64,000 nucleotides of DNA from Tritrichomonas musculus (GCA_039105265.1 JAPFFF010000055.1:868001-932000), one strand, 5' to 3'; positions 28,553-38,939 are shown, counted from the first letter of the stretch. The notes: generated by a model not told the origin, from the letters alone. Made by a program: numbers and translations.

Positions 28553-29083
28553 ATGATTTTTCGTGCTCACCTCATCACATCATTTTTACTTATGTTCGCC
28601 ATCTCCGAGTGCAACGTAGAGCCTACAGAGAACTATCCAATAGAGAACCTATCAGATCTTATCGATAAACACCCAGAAGATTTAGATTTAAATGAAGATG
28701 ACTATATGTACCAGAGTTTATGTAAAATTGTTACTGCACAAGATTCACCATTCAATATTGGCCCAAAGCAAGCATTTGTCAGAAATTATTATCGTGAACT
28801 TCACAAATGCATAGAAATTCGACAAAAATTGTTTGAAACAACCCTTGATATAGTCAAATGTAAATTCAATTTCGATGAAAATCTTTTTACGAGCATTTCT
28901 ACCAGATTCTTTCAATTTTTCCCAAATGCCACAATTGATTGGACCCTAATGGATCCTCAAAGAGGAATGAACCAATTTTTAGATTCATATGCAGAGCATT
29001 TATTTATTAGAATAGGATTTTACACAAGATGGATATACTATCCAATTGAATGCCATGCAAACGATTGGAAAGAATGCCTTTAA
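28553..29083 (+). CDS. Putative secreted protein (176 aa), unknown family
   Basis: The N-terminus MIFRAHLITSFLLMFAISEC looks like a cleavable signal peptide. The mature part begins acidic (NVEPTENYPIENLSDLIDKH) and holds several Cys (CKIVT, HKCIEIR, KCKFNFD, IECHANDWKECL) that could form disulphides, consistent with export. I do not recognise the family. It is the only plus-strand gene at this end of the element and may be an element cargo gene or the first host gene. Confidence 0.5.
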   Translation: MIFRAHLITSFLLMFAISECNVEPTENYPIENLSDLIDKHPEDLDLNEDDYMYQSLCKIVTAQDSPFNIGPKQAFVRNYYRELHKCIEIRQKLFETTLDIVKCKFNFDENLFTSISTRFFQFFPNATIDWTLMDPQRGMNQFLDSYAEHLFIRIGFYTRWIYYPIECHANDWKECL

Positions 29084-29300
29084 GTAAACCACACAATTAA
29101 CAACTTTTTCTATAGCTTTTTTGATGTTAACGATACGGGACCTCCTTCCTAGCAGAGCGTTGAGAGGAATCCTGAGAACAAGCCCAGTGGAAGATCATTA
29201 ATGGGAGTGGGGGATCATACCTGGCATAGCGGGGCTGGGGTCGCGGATGGGAAATATTTGACGCGGTTTTTGAACGAAGTGCAAAAATCGTGGCAAATAT
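29084..29300. other. GC-rich non-coding island at the right flank of the element
   Basis: After the 176-aa gene the sequence is at first ordinary. From about 29128 to 29275 it is strikingly GC-rich, with words such as AGCAGAGCGTTGAGAGGAA and GCGGGGCTGGGGTCGCGG. No ORF is seen. In an A+T-rich genome such an island may be a structured RNA, an element terminus or a remnant of another repeat. I could not match it to a known RNA family by eye. Confidence 0.5.
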
Positions 29301-29461
29301 ATAACTACTTAAAATGATCTAAGAAAAAAGTCATTAGCCAAAATCAGTTATATCTATCACATATGCAGAAAAATGCATTTCTTTGATTTCGAGTAAATTA
29401 TAAACGGACAAAAAATATAACCATTTTTACGAAATAATCAAAATTGAATGCTTTTTATATA

Positions 29462-29734
29462 CCGTAATTCAAATAATCTCAGACATAAAGAAAAATTCTC
29501 AGACATTTTTGAGAAAACTCACTGAAAGACTTTCAATTTTTTTCAAAAAACTTTCAAAATTCCTACTTTTTCAATGAAGAATAAAAAGGTCAAATATCAT
29601 TGCCTATTCAAATCATTGAACAAATATACTCTTAAAATAATTCTATAGATTGAATAAATTCTTTCAAATAATTAAAAGTTTTCTCAAAAATGTCTGAGAT
29701 TAATTGAATATATCTGAGATTTTTGGAATTACTG
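29462..29734. mobile_element. 273-bp mariner-type MITE with TA target duplication
   Basis: The two ends are inverted copies: left CCGTAATTCAAATAATCTC, right (read inward) CAGTAATTCCAAAAATCTC. Both are flanked by TA (29460-29461 and 29735-29736). Just inside, a 23-bp perfect inverted repeat occupies 29497-29519 and 29677-29699. There is no coding capacity. CAGT-type ends with TA duplication are the mark of Tc1/mariner transposons, which are abundant in trichomonads, so this is a non-autonomous copy of that class. Confidence 0.75.
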
Positions 29735-29736
29735 TA

Positions 29737-30735
29737 AATAAACTAATATCATTCAAAAAATAATTTTTTTTCTTTTTAAAATTTCTGAGAATTTCAATTA
29801 AAAAAATAAAAATGGCGCAAATCTGCAACGTCGATATTACTACGGGTATCAATCTAGAATAAAATGAATAAATCATAATAATCATATTAATATATCTTAA
29901 TAATCGTAATATATCTAATTAAATGATGATAATATTATAATAATCGTCAAATATTGAAAAAAAATCGTAAAAAGATTATTTTTTAAAAAAGCATTATAAA
30001 TAAAGAATGTAATCGGTGATTTTTATTTTAAAACAACTTTAATTAGCAATTAAATCCAATAAAGTAAACAAATATCAGTTTTTTAATTGTGAATCGTATT
30101 TTCATACTTTTAATATTTAATAATATATATAAATATGACTTAATGATAAAAGACTAAGATTTATTTTGAAATTTTAGTAAATTAATTAAAACAAGACTGT
30201 TTTAAACAAAATAAATTGAAATTTTTTTAATATAAAATTCAATTCTTTGTGAAAATTTGAATTAAAATAATATATGAAAATTTTTCATATATTATAATAA
30301 ATAGCAAATTAATTTTAAAATTAAAATATAATATAATTATTAAACATATATTAAAAATATTATAAGTATATAAATGAGTTATTATATGTTTATATTCAGA
30401 ATATAAAAATGTTTCATTATTTTGGCTTAAATTATTTGAAATATTTACAAAAAATAAAGTAATCAAAATATATATTTATTAATTGGTAAATATATTAATA
30501 ATTAACTAGTATTATTTATATTAAACTAGTTATATAATATTAAAAAACATGTTAAAAAAATATAATATCCTCAATTAAAAATTCTAATCCGTAAATTATA
30601 TGTACTGCCACTCTTTCTTTTGTCTTTTTATGGTAATAAAATTGAATCGTGGAAAAAAATTTGAATGGTGGAAAAAATTAAAAAAAAAAAATATTTCCAT
30701 TTATTTCAAAATGCCTAAATTTCAAAAATTTTAGA
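29737..30735. other. A+T-rich intergenic DNA
   Basis: About 1 kb of very A+T-rich sequence with no gene that I can support. Only short chance frames and simple A/T runs are seen. The kinase gene promoter should lie at its right end. No clear TCA-type initiator is visible within 30 bases of the ATG. Confidence 0.6.
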
Positions 30736-33700
30736 ATGACATCATTATTTAGAATGAATTCAGGTGACCAATTGGATATTAATAATTTCGAAGTTATACA
30801 GAGAATTGGGACTGGCACTTTTTCAGAAGTGTTTGTTGTCAAAGAAAAAAATTCTGGTAAGTTTTATGCAGCAAAAGTTCCATTAAAACCTATAAATGAA
30901 TTCCGGGATTCCGAAAAGAAAGATATTAACAGAGAATTCTCAATTATGTGCAAATTAAATCACCTTGCAATCCTCAAGATGATTGGATATTGTTCCGAAA
31001 ATTTTAATGGCGAAGAAAAGCCAACAATTATTACAGAATTTTATTCGAATGGAACTTTATCTCAAAAAATTGCAGCAGAAAGAGAAAATAAACAGCAAGA
31101 TAATTGGGATGATACCACAAAATTAATTATATTATATGGAATTGCCTCAGCAATGCTTTATTTGCACTCCCATAATGTGATTCATCGCGACCTAAAGCCA
31201 AGCAACATACTTATGGACAGTAAAAATAGACCAAAAATTGCAGATTTTGGACTTACCAAAATTACACGAGCAAACGAAAACACACTTGAACAATCAACAG
31301 TTAACACTAAAGGTACACCAATTTACATACCACCAGAACTCTGGCAAGATAATAAGTATTCATCTGCTGGAGATGTTTATGCATTTGGTATTACTGCCTA
31401 TGAAATCATGACTTGCCAGGTTCCATACCGTTCTTATAAGAACATACAACCTAGAAAACTTAGTAAATTGGTAATTGAAGGAAATCGACCAGATATGGAT
31501 TATCCAATTCCAGAAATCTACAAGAACCTCATTGAAAGCTGCTGGCATCAAGATGCAGATTCGAGGCCAACATTTCAAGAAATTGTTGATGAATTAAGAA
31601 ATAATAGCGATTTTATCACTGAAAATGTCGATAAAGACAAATTTTTAGAATATGTTCATTACATTGATAATTACAAAGCTACATTTGACTCTGAAAAACA
31701 AGACATTACATTAGAAGACATTGAAAAAATGAAATCCAAGTTGAATCAAAGTCCAAGTTCAGCTAGTTTTTCATTTTCAATTGCGAACAAAAATGCCAAA
31801 ATCGACATCAATGATTTTGAAATCATACAAAGAATTGGTTCTGGTTCTTTTTCGTCAGTATTTTTAGTTAAAGAGAAAAAAACAAGCGATCTTTATGCTG
31901 CTAAAGTTCCATTAAGACCGATATCTGAATATTTAAGTGAAGATTTAAAAAATATACGAAGAGAAATTTCAAATATGTGTAGATTAAATCATCCAGCAAT
32001 ACTCAAAATGATTGGATTTAGTTTAAAGAGTTTTAATAATGAAGATAAACCAACAATCATCACTGAATTTTTATCAAATGGATCATTATATGATATTATT
32101 CAATCAGAAAGATTGAATAAACATATTGAAGGTTGGGATGATACAGCGAAATTAATTGTGTTATACGGTATTGCATCAGCAATGAAATTCTTGCATCAAT
32201 ATGACATCATTCATCGTGATTTAAATCTAAAAAATGTTCTCTTGGATAGCAAAAAAAGGCCAAAAATTGGTGATTTTGGACTTTCAAAGATTACACGTTC
32301 AAAGAACAAAACACTTGAAGAATCAACTTATACAACAAAAGGAACTCCATTTTACATGCCACCTGAATTATTGGAATCGAATATGTATTCAAAAGCAGGA
32401 GATGTTTATGCTTTTGCTATAATGGTATTTGAAATCATGACATTGAAAAAGCCATATTGTCAATACAATGACCTCAACTTTTCAAGATTAAGCAAAATGG
32501 TTATTGAAGGAGTAAGACCAGAAATTGATTCACCAATCCCTGATGCATATAAAGAACTCATTGAAAGCTGCTGGAAACAAGATGCAGAATCAAGACCAAC
32601 ATTTGAAGAAATTGCTGATGTTTTAAAGAACAACAAAGGTTTCATTACAAAAAAAGTAGATGAAAATAAATACTTCGAATATGTAAATTACATTGATACT
32701 TACAACTCAACATTTGATCCAGAAAGTTTAGATGAAAATAATTCTGAAGTAGAAAAAGATTCACATTATTATTTCGAACTTGCTGAAAGATATTACAATG
32801 GCGATGATGCTCCAGTTGATAGAGAAAAAGCAGCACAAAATTACAAATTGGCTGCAGAAAGAAATCATTTACAAGCCAAATTTTTCTATGGAAATATGCT
32901 ATTCAACGGTGATGGAATTCCGCAAAATCAAGAACTTGGACTTGAATATATTAAAGAAGCTTCAAATAATGGTCATATTGAGGCCATGTATATTTTAGCT
33001 TCTTTACTTGAAAGTGGAAAAGGAATGGATGTTGATACACCAGCTGCAGCTGAACTTTATTTGAAAGCCGCGAAAAATGGGCATGCTGAAGCACAATTTG
33101 CGTATGCAAAAATGCTTGAAGATGGAATTGTTGTTCCAATTAATCGATATAAAGCATTCGAATACACCAAAATGGCTGCGAATAATGAACACACAGAAGC
33201 TATCTTCAATTATGGTCTCGCTTTATTCCAAGGTTTTGGAACATCAATAAATTTGAAAGACGCAATTCATTATTTGAAAATTGCAGCTGATAAAGGACAC
33301 CCCGAATCAATGATGACTTATAGCTCGATTTTATTCAATGGAAATGGAGCTGAAATAAACAAAACAGAAGCTGTAAAATATTATAAAATTGCTGCAGACA
33401 GAGGTGTCATTGATTCAATGTACATTATCGCCGACATTTATTTCAACGGTGATGGTACTGATGTTGATTACATAAAAGCTGCAAAATATTACAAATTGGC
33501 TGCTGACAAAGGTCACATTGATGCAATGCTCAAATATGCAAATTGCTTATTCGAAGGAAAAGGAGTGAAAATTAATAAAGTTGATTCTTACAAGTATTAC
33601 AAATTGGCTGCTGATAATGGAAATGCAAAAGCTATGTACAAATACGCAACAGCTTTGTTTGGGGGTACAATTTTGCCATTAAATAAAGAAGTGGCAATCA

Positions 33701-33834
33701 ATTACTTCAGAAGAGGTGCTAGATGTGGAAACAAAGACTGCATGCACAGCTTGGGTTTGGCATTGTTGCGTGGTGATGGAATCGGAGCAAACAGAGAAGA
33801 AGCAGCTAAATATTTCAGAATGGAAAACGAATAA
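30736..33834 (+). CDS. Tandem double protein kinase fused to Sel1 repeats (1032 aa)
   Basis: Two complete kinase domains lie in one frame. Domain 1 (about residues 19-290) has the glycine loop GTGTFSEV, Lys47, HRDLKPSN (150-157) and DFG (170-172). Domain 2 (about 360-630) has GSGSFSSV, Lys390, HRDLNLKN (493-500) and DFG (513-515). Each is followed by the same short trailer (ITENVDKDKFLEYV, ITKKVDENKYFEYV), so the double unit arose by internal duplication. About ten Sel1 repeats (677-1029), with words such as YYKLAADKGH, form a solenoid for protein binding. Kinase plus Sel1 is a known trichomonad family, but normally with one kinase. The HRDLN form in domain 2 also occurs in LIMK-type kinases, so activity is not excluded. 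Substrates are unknown; a cytosolic signalling role is inferred. Confidence 0.88.
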   Translation: MTSLFRMNSGDQLDINNFEVIQRIGTGTFSEVFVVKEKNSGKFYAAKVPLKPINEFRDSEKKDINREFSIMCKLNHLAILKMIGYCSENFNGEEKPTIITEFYSNGTLSQKIAAERENKQQDNWDDTTKLIILYGIASAMLYLHSHNVIHRDLKPSNILMDSKNRPKIADFGLTKITRANENTLEQSTVNTKGTPIYIPPELWQDNKYSSAGDVYAFGITAYEIMTCQVPYRSYKNIQPRKLSKLVIEGNRPDMDYPIPEIYKNLIESCWHQDADSRPTFQEIVDELRNNSDFITENVDKDKFLEYVHYIDNYKATFDSEKQDITLEDIEKMKSKLNQSPSSASFSFSIANKNAKIDINDFEIIQRIGSGSFSSVFLVKEKKTSDLYAAKVPLRPISEYLSEDLKNIRREISNMCRLNHPAILKMIGFSLKSFNNEDKPTIITEFLSNGSLYDIIQSERLNKHIEGWDDTAKLIVLYGIASAMKFLHQYDIIHRDLNLKNVLLDSKKRPKIGDFGLSKITRSKNKTLEESTYTTKGTPFYMPPELLESNMYSKAGDVYAFAIMVFEIMTLKKPYCQYNDLNFSRLSKMVIEGVRPEIDSPIPDAYKELIESCWKQDAESRPTFEEIADVLKNNKGFITKKVDENKYFEYVNYIDTYNSTFDPESLDENNSEVEKDSHYYFELAERYYNGDDAPVDREKAAQNYKLAAERNHLQAKFFYGNMLFNGDGIPQNQELGLEYIKEASNNGHIEAMYILASLLESGKGMDVDTPAAAELYLKAAKNGHAEAQFAYAKMLEDGIVVPINRYKAFEYTKMAANNEHTEAIFNYGLALFQGFGTSINLKDAIHYLKIAADKGHPESMMTYSSILFNGNGAEINKTEAVKYYKIAADRGVIDSMYIIADIYFNGDGTDVDYIKAAKYYKLAADKGHIDAMLKYANCLFEGKGVKINKVDSYKYYKLAADNGNAKAMYKYATALFGGTILPLNKEVAINYFRRGARCGNKDCMHSLGLALLRGDGIGANREEAAKYFRMENE

Positions 33835-34872
33835 ATCAATGATTTTATATATTTTTTTTTGTAATGTAATTCAGTGTTTGGGAAAGAGCACCCCCAGATA
33901 GATCGAGCAGTGTCACTTTTTCAGTTATAAATATTTTTTCTATATAAAAAAATTATAAACGAATTGTTTTATTTTAAGTTAGTCTTTATCTTAAGCATTT
34001 CTTAATGAGCATACAATCACAGAAGTTTTATACGCCATTATTTAATTATTATGATGCATTTAATTCCGTATGATCAAACATTTCGATGATATTATTAATA
34101 TTTGAAACTAATTACATTAAAATCAAAAAATAATCTAATTAACATAAACGATACTGTATTGTATTTATTTTTATGCATCTAGATTGTGCATTTGACTTCT
34201 ACTTAATAAATATATCATATATAATTTGATGATATTTTTCGTTTTCTTTGCTCGTAAGTAACCAAAAGAATGATTAATTGTACTAATTCTTTTGCGATTG
34301 CGGGCAAATCCGATTTCCCTATTTAAAAAAAAAATATTAGAATTTAAATTATGGTTCTGAATTTTTTCTTAAGATTTCAATTTAAATATTTAAGAGAAGC
34401 TCTCAATTGTTATATATCAAAATTTGATAACAATATAAATTTTGGCTCGAAATAACATGCCAAGAAAACTCTTTTTTTTACAATCAGTTTTTTTTAGCTC
34501 TAGTATTATATTCTATCTGCTTTAATTGATAAGTATATAAAAATTCGTTATGAGATACTTTTAATTAATAATTTTTCAATATCTAAAAATATTTGTATTT
34601 TTTTTTAAAAATTAGCCTTTTTTATTAATTTCAAAATGGTGGGCTTTAAGACAATATTTATTGTTTGCTATTATATAATTATATAACCTTTTTATAGTAA
34701 AATGATGCACACGATTAAAATCCCAAATCAGACTTTAAAACCGAAGATTATAAACTTATATTTTTATATTTTTACAAAATCATTAGATTTTTCTAAATGA
34801 ATATATGTAGATATTATAATAAAAACTTTCTTCAATCTTTGCTAATTTCGTTACATTCTAATTATTTATTTC
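33835..34872. other. Intergenic DNA, no gene seen
   Basis: About 1 kb of A+T-rich sequence. A short GC-richer patch lies near 33880-33920 and a T/A-rich run before the next gene. I see no ORF, RNA gene or clear repeat. Confidence 0.6.
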
Positions 34873-35616
34873 ATGATAAATGATCAATATTCGATGTCAA
34901 ATATAATTTTTGAGAAGGCATTCAAAAATTCAAAATTAATTTATTTGGTCATGAATGATCTACCTAAGCTCTCTTACCGCAACGATGTGATTTCACAATT
35001 ACATGAACCAAGCACAAGTTTAGAAAGAGGCAAAGTCCTGAAAATGCTCTATTTTGCTGTTGAAAGCTTATATTCAAATGGAATTTATATTTACCCTAAT
35101 GTCATTGAATTATTCAAGATTAATGGCTTTAAAAAGACACCTTTATATAATGATGCTGTTTTTTACGTAACAGAAAATATATCAAAAGAAATAAAATGCA
35201 ATCTTAATTGGATAAACCACCGAAATTTTAGGAAATCAAACTCAAATGACAAAAACGTAGTTATTTGCTATTTATTGTTCTTATATCAAAAACACTTTAT
35301 TAAATATTTACAAGATTTCCTTTCAAAAAAAGAACCAAATAAAGAAAATATCGCTCGTCTTATTTCAAGCTTAGAACATGCTGTTGAGAATGTTCCAAAA
35401 AAAGATAACCAAATCGTTCAACCTTTAATAAATTACAACAAAGGTAATTCAAAAAAAGTACAAAAACCAAAAGACAAAAAAACAGAGAAAAAGAATGCGC
35501 ATGATAACTTTTTCTTTGTTAATGATCAAGATATGAAAGATATACCAGATTATGACCTATTTTCACCTAATGATAACTTCTTTTCAGAAAATGAATTTGA
35601 TTTAATTCCTTTTTGA
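34873..35616 (+). CDS. Hypothetical helical protein with basic tail region (247 aa)
   Basis: The ATG sits in TTTCATGATAAATG; a second in-frame ATG follows seven codons later. Residues 1-175 are helical and look like one globular domain, with LYSNGIYIYPNVIELFKING and VVICYLLFLYQKHFIKYL segments. A Lys-rich stretch (KKVQKPKDKKTEKKN) and an acidic, Phe-rich end (DYDLFSPNDNFFSENEFDLI) follow. Such a basic-then-acidic tail is common in nuclear proteins, but I do not recognise the family. It stands alone, with about 1 kb of empty DNA on the left. Confidence 0.6.
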   Translation: MINDQYSMSNIIFEKAFKNSKLIYLVMNDLPKLSYRNDVISQLHEPSTSLERGKVLKMLYFAVESLYSNGIYIYPNVIELFKINGFKKTPLYNDAVFYVTENISKEIKCNLNWINHRNFRKSNSNDKNVVICYLLFLYQKHFIKYLQDFLSKKEPNKENIARLISSLEHAVENVPKKDNQIVQPLINYNKGNSKKVQKPKDKKTEKKNAHDNFFFVNDQDMKDIPDYDLFSPNDNFFSENEFDLIPF

Positions 35617-36803
35617 AATTTAAACCATTTTTTATGGACTTATAATAAAAATGAATGCCTTACATTTTCGATAATGACTTATTTGTTTTAGACTTTTTTC
35701 AAAAAAATTCCGAATTTGGCTATTTATCTATTATCTTTTTTCATATATAATAAAATTAAGATATTGTTTTTTTCATAATAAATGATTTAATAAGTTTATA
35801 AATATATTAATTATGAAGGCAATTAGCGGGCAATAACTTTTACTTTTAAGAGGATGCATTTTTTAATCGAGATCTTTTCGATTTTTTCTTGCTTTTAAAT
35901 AAAAAAGATTAAGATAATCAGTTTTCCTGCCTCTCCACTTTTTGAGAGAATTTAATCAATCAAAAAGTGGGAGAATTTTAAAAAATTGAATAAAAATAAT
36001 GAAAACTTTTATTCAAAAATGTTGTTAAGCTTTAATTGACGATGATTATCAAAAATGAATAAGATAGTTGCCTCATGTCTAAAGATTCAAAACACTCAAT
36101 TTCCATCCAACAACGACGTAAATTACGTTTCTTTAATAGACCTTGTACACTAAATTACCAGAAGGGTTCATCTTCCATTTCTCTCCTACATAGCAGAAAA
36201 TGATAAGAAAGTATTTATATATGCTTGTTCTTCAATCTTTTTAACATGCTTTGATGAAATATGAAATGAATTTTTGCCAATATCCGCCAAGTTTGAATCA
36301 TCTGTATAAATTGATTTCAATAAGGTCACCACAGTTATAAAATGTATAATCATGTAGCGCCCTTTGGAATCATAATAGTTCTTAATGTGAATGAAAATAT
36401 GTTTTTTTTTTTTTTTTTTTTTTTTCAATTATTTCGAGTTTTGAGCCTAACATCTAATTTTAAATAACGGAATAGAATTCAAAATATGCGTATCATCTTT
36501 AAACCTTCGAAATCATCAAATTTGCGATAAATCATATGAAGACCGTTTATAAGAAAAAATGCTTAGAATTAAGAGTAAAATTAAATATTAGAGAGCAGCA
36601 GACAATTTCATGAAAAGTAAAAAAATTTTCGAGTAAATTCAGATAATCATTTCAATAAAAATTAATAAAAGAACATTTTAATTCAACATTTATTATTTAT
36701 TTAGTTTTATTTATATAATATTTACCTTTTTGTTTAATATTTTGAAAGATAATTTTAAAAGATGATTCGCATTCAAATAAAATTACAATTTAAACATATC
36801 AAG
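35617..36803. other. Intergenic DNA with a long T-run
   Basis: About 1.2 kb without a supported gene. A hairpin-like pair (CTCCACTTTTTGAGAGAATT and AAAAAGTGGGAGAATT) lies near 35934-35976. A homopolymer of about 22 T lies near 36404-36425. The minus-strand frame over 36186-36428 begins in that run and is not convincing as a gene. Confidence 0.5.
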
Positions 36804-37040
36804 ATATAACAAACGTTTAATAAAACATCAAAAGAAAAGTAAAAAAGTAAATTATATGTAGAAATCGCTTTTGTTGATTAACTATTATTTCGATTGAGAA
36901 ATCAGTTCAAGATTTTGGATGGTTCATATAACAAACGTTTAATAAAACATCAAAAGAAAAGTAAAAAAGTAAATTATATGTAGAAATCGCTTTTGTTGAT
37001 TAACTATTATTTCGATTGAGAAATCAGTACAAGATTTTTG
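36804..37040. repeat. 122-bp tandem duplication, two copies
   Basis: The words ATATAACAAACGTTTAATAA and GTAGAAATCGCTTTTGTTGA recur with an offset of 122 bp (36804 and 36926 for the first). The copies are nearly identical until the last 15 bases, so the duplication is recent. No coding sequence is seen in it. Confidence 0.85.
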
Positions 37041-37452
37041 GTGATTTGTATAGTCTACACGGAATTTTGGTTCTATATTGTTTAGAAAATTAGCACCTGG
37101 TTACAAATCATAAGGTAATTGATAAAATTATTATTATTCTTGGCTGATGATTCCTAAAATGCAGAGCCATCTGCAGTAGAGCACTACAGCTTAGGACCTC
37201 AAGATTGTAAGATTCCCTGCAGAAGAGTTCCACAACACATGAGTTCCATAAGCCAAAAATACTATAATAAAATGGCGCTATTTATAATAGAATAAAACTT
37301 TTTGAATATAATACCGATTAAACTTTTTCTATCAGTTCACTTTTTGAATGATGCTGATCAAAAACAATTCAATTATTTTTGTGAACTTATTTGCAAGCAT
37401 CTTCTCAAAAAGCTCGCACGAAATTACATGATATTTTTTTTAAACCTAAATG

Positions 37453-37908
37453 TAGGCTTGTTAAGTCTCGATTTTCGATATCGATAATTGATCCATTTTT
37501 CTGATATCAATATCAAATCAAAAATTTTATCTCTGATATCAATAATGAATAAAAATTAAAGATCGATTATCAATATTGAAATTTTTTTAAAGTATCAAAT
37601 TTTTGTAAACTTTTTTAACTGTTTACTTCACATATCCGTTATAAAATTTAATAAAAGCTGATTCTTTTACATAATAAGTTAGAACATATTTATTTTATGC
37701 CATTAAAATACTATTTTTAATGTTTTTTTCAGGTATTAATTTCGATTAATCAAGATTCGATATCAAAAGCATATTTTTTTTGTATCACATTTCATACTTG
37801 ATAATCGAATTCATCAATAAAAAGTTCCAATCGATAGCATTTTATTATCGATTATCTGAGTTAAAAAAAGTGCCAAACCTGATAATTGATATCAGAATAA
37901 CAAGCCTA
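37453..37908. mobile_element. 456-bp hAT-type MITE with perfect 8-bp target duplication
   Basis: The left end begins TAGGCTTGTTA and the right end is TAACAAGCCTA, its exact inverse. CCTAAATG flanks both sides (37445-37452 and 37909-37916). The interior is full of GATATC/ATCGAT words and can fold on itself, and has no coding capacity. An 8-bp duplication with short terminal repeats is the hallmark of hAT elements. The perfect duplication shows that the insertion is recent. Confidence 0.82.
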
Positions 37909-38042
37909 CCTAAATGGTGGAATTTCACTTGATCTATTTCTCAAGATGCAAATAAAAGAATATCAAATTTAATTTTCATATTATAATATTATAATATTTT
38001 CATTAAAATTTGAAAATTAAATTTTACATCAAGCACAAAAAA

Positions 38043-38210
38043 ATAGAGATCAATTATTCAATTGGAGATTCAGCTTTCTATGAATGTTCATCACTAACGC
38101 AAATCACAATTCCATCATCTGTAACTTCATTTGGAGATCATGTTTTCTATTTAAGTTCATCACTAACACAAGTCACAAATATCAATCCCATCCCATCATC
38201 TGTAACCTGA
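38043..38210 (+). pseudogene. BspA-like LRR gene fragment
   Basis: Two LRR units can be read (SAFYECSSLTQITIPSSVTS and DHVFYLSSSLTQVTNI), then PIPSSVT and a stop. The flanking sequence is non-coding and there is no proper start, so it is a short relic of a BspA-type gene like those downstream. Confidence 0.7.
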
Positions 38211-38939
38211 ACAAAATTCTCATAATTTTCTTCTGCATTCGATTCTTCTTCAAGGAGATTGTTGAATTCTTTTCTTTCCTTCAATTGACTCTGTAATATT
38301 CATTATTTATATGTATATTTGATTAAACAAATATATATTCAATTTATAAATCTTGCCTTAATAATTAGTCAAAAATTTTGATTATTTCAAAAATTTTATT
38401 TTTGAATTATAATAATATAATTTCTTATTATAAAAAGAAACATAAACTCTCTCAATTTGAAAATCAAAATTTGAATAAATTTTTTTTTTAATAAGATTAA
38501 TCAGATATCAAAGAGGAAGGATGCTTGAAGATTAATTGATTTGTTTGTTCTTCATTATTATTCAGAGCTGGTTGAAAAAAAGGCCCTGCTTTTTCTTACA
38601 ATCTTCAGATATTTTATGTATACTTCTTAATTTACAAGCCGTTTGGACTTGCCAATTTTGAAAAAAAGATTATGGTATCAAAGAATAATGTAATAATCTT
38701 GCTAATAATTATGACACTGATCCTGACACAGGATTTACAACCAAACCTGAATGTGTATAAAAATGAAAATGGTGGAAACTAATAATACTATATTTTGCTT
38801 TTTATTTTTTTATCAAAAAAAATATTGGATGTGATATAATATCTTTTCAAAAACCTGAGGAGTTCATTAACTTTTTAAAATGTCAAATGGTGAAGCTACT
38901 CTAATGTAAAAATTTATGACAAATAATACATAATAACTT
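38211..38939. other. Intergenic DNA, no gene seen
   Basis: About 730 bases of A+T-rich sequence between the LRR fragment and the convergent LRR gene. Only short frames are present. I see no repeat or RNA gene. Confidence 0.55.

Larger units (their letters stand above)
1..29290. mobile_element. Polinton/Maverick-like virus-derived element, left end outside window
   Basis: This block carries a virion-type gene set: an A32-like packaging ATPase, two paralogous candidate capsid proteins, fibre-like coiled-coil proteins, small amphipathic proteins and a giant ORF. Genes lie nearly end to end, mainly on the minus strand, unlike the loosely spaced host genes to the right. Polintons of trichomonads are known to carry the ATPase and capsid genes. 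The DNA polymerase, integrase and protease expected of the family are not seen, so they lie left of the window or are absent. The right end is only approximate: it is placed after the second GC-rich island, and no terminal inverted repeat could be paired. Within the window the element looks largely whole, with perhaps one or two breaks near its left part, and therefore young. Family assignment is an inference from gene content. Confidence 0.65.

Noticed and set aside
29128-29275. RNase P, SRP or spliceosomal RNA gene
   Set aside because: The GC-rich island invites this, but none of the conserved cores of these RNAs could be recognised by eye.
32951-33192. Minus-strand frames inside the kinase-Sel1 gene
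   Set aside because: Antisense shadows of Sel1 repeats without independent support.
36186-36428. Minus-strand 80-codon frame starting with a poly-Lys run
   Set aside because: Its start lies in a T homopolymer and the rest has no family word; most likely a chance frame or a very old relic.
37302-37487. 61-codon plus-strand frame running into the hAT-type MITE
   Set aside because: No ATG and no family match; the right part is transposon sequence. The possible old frame is mentioned only under the MITE.
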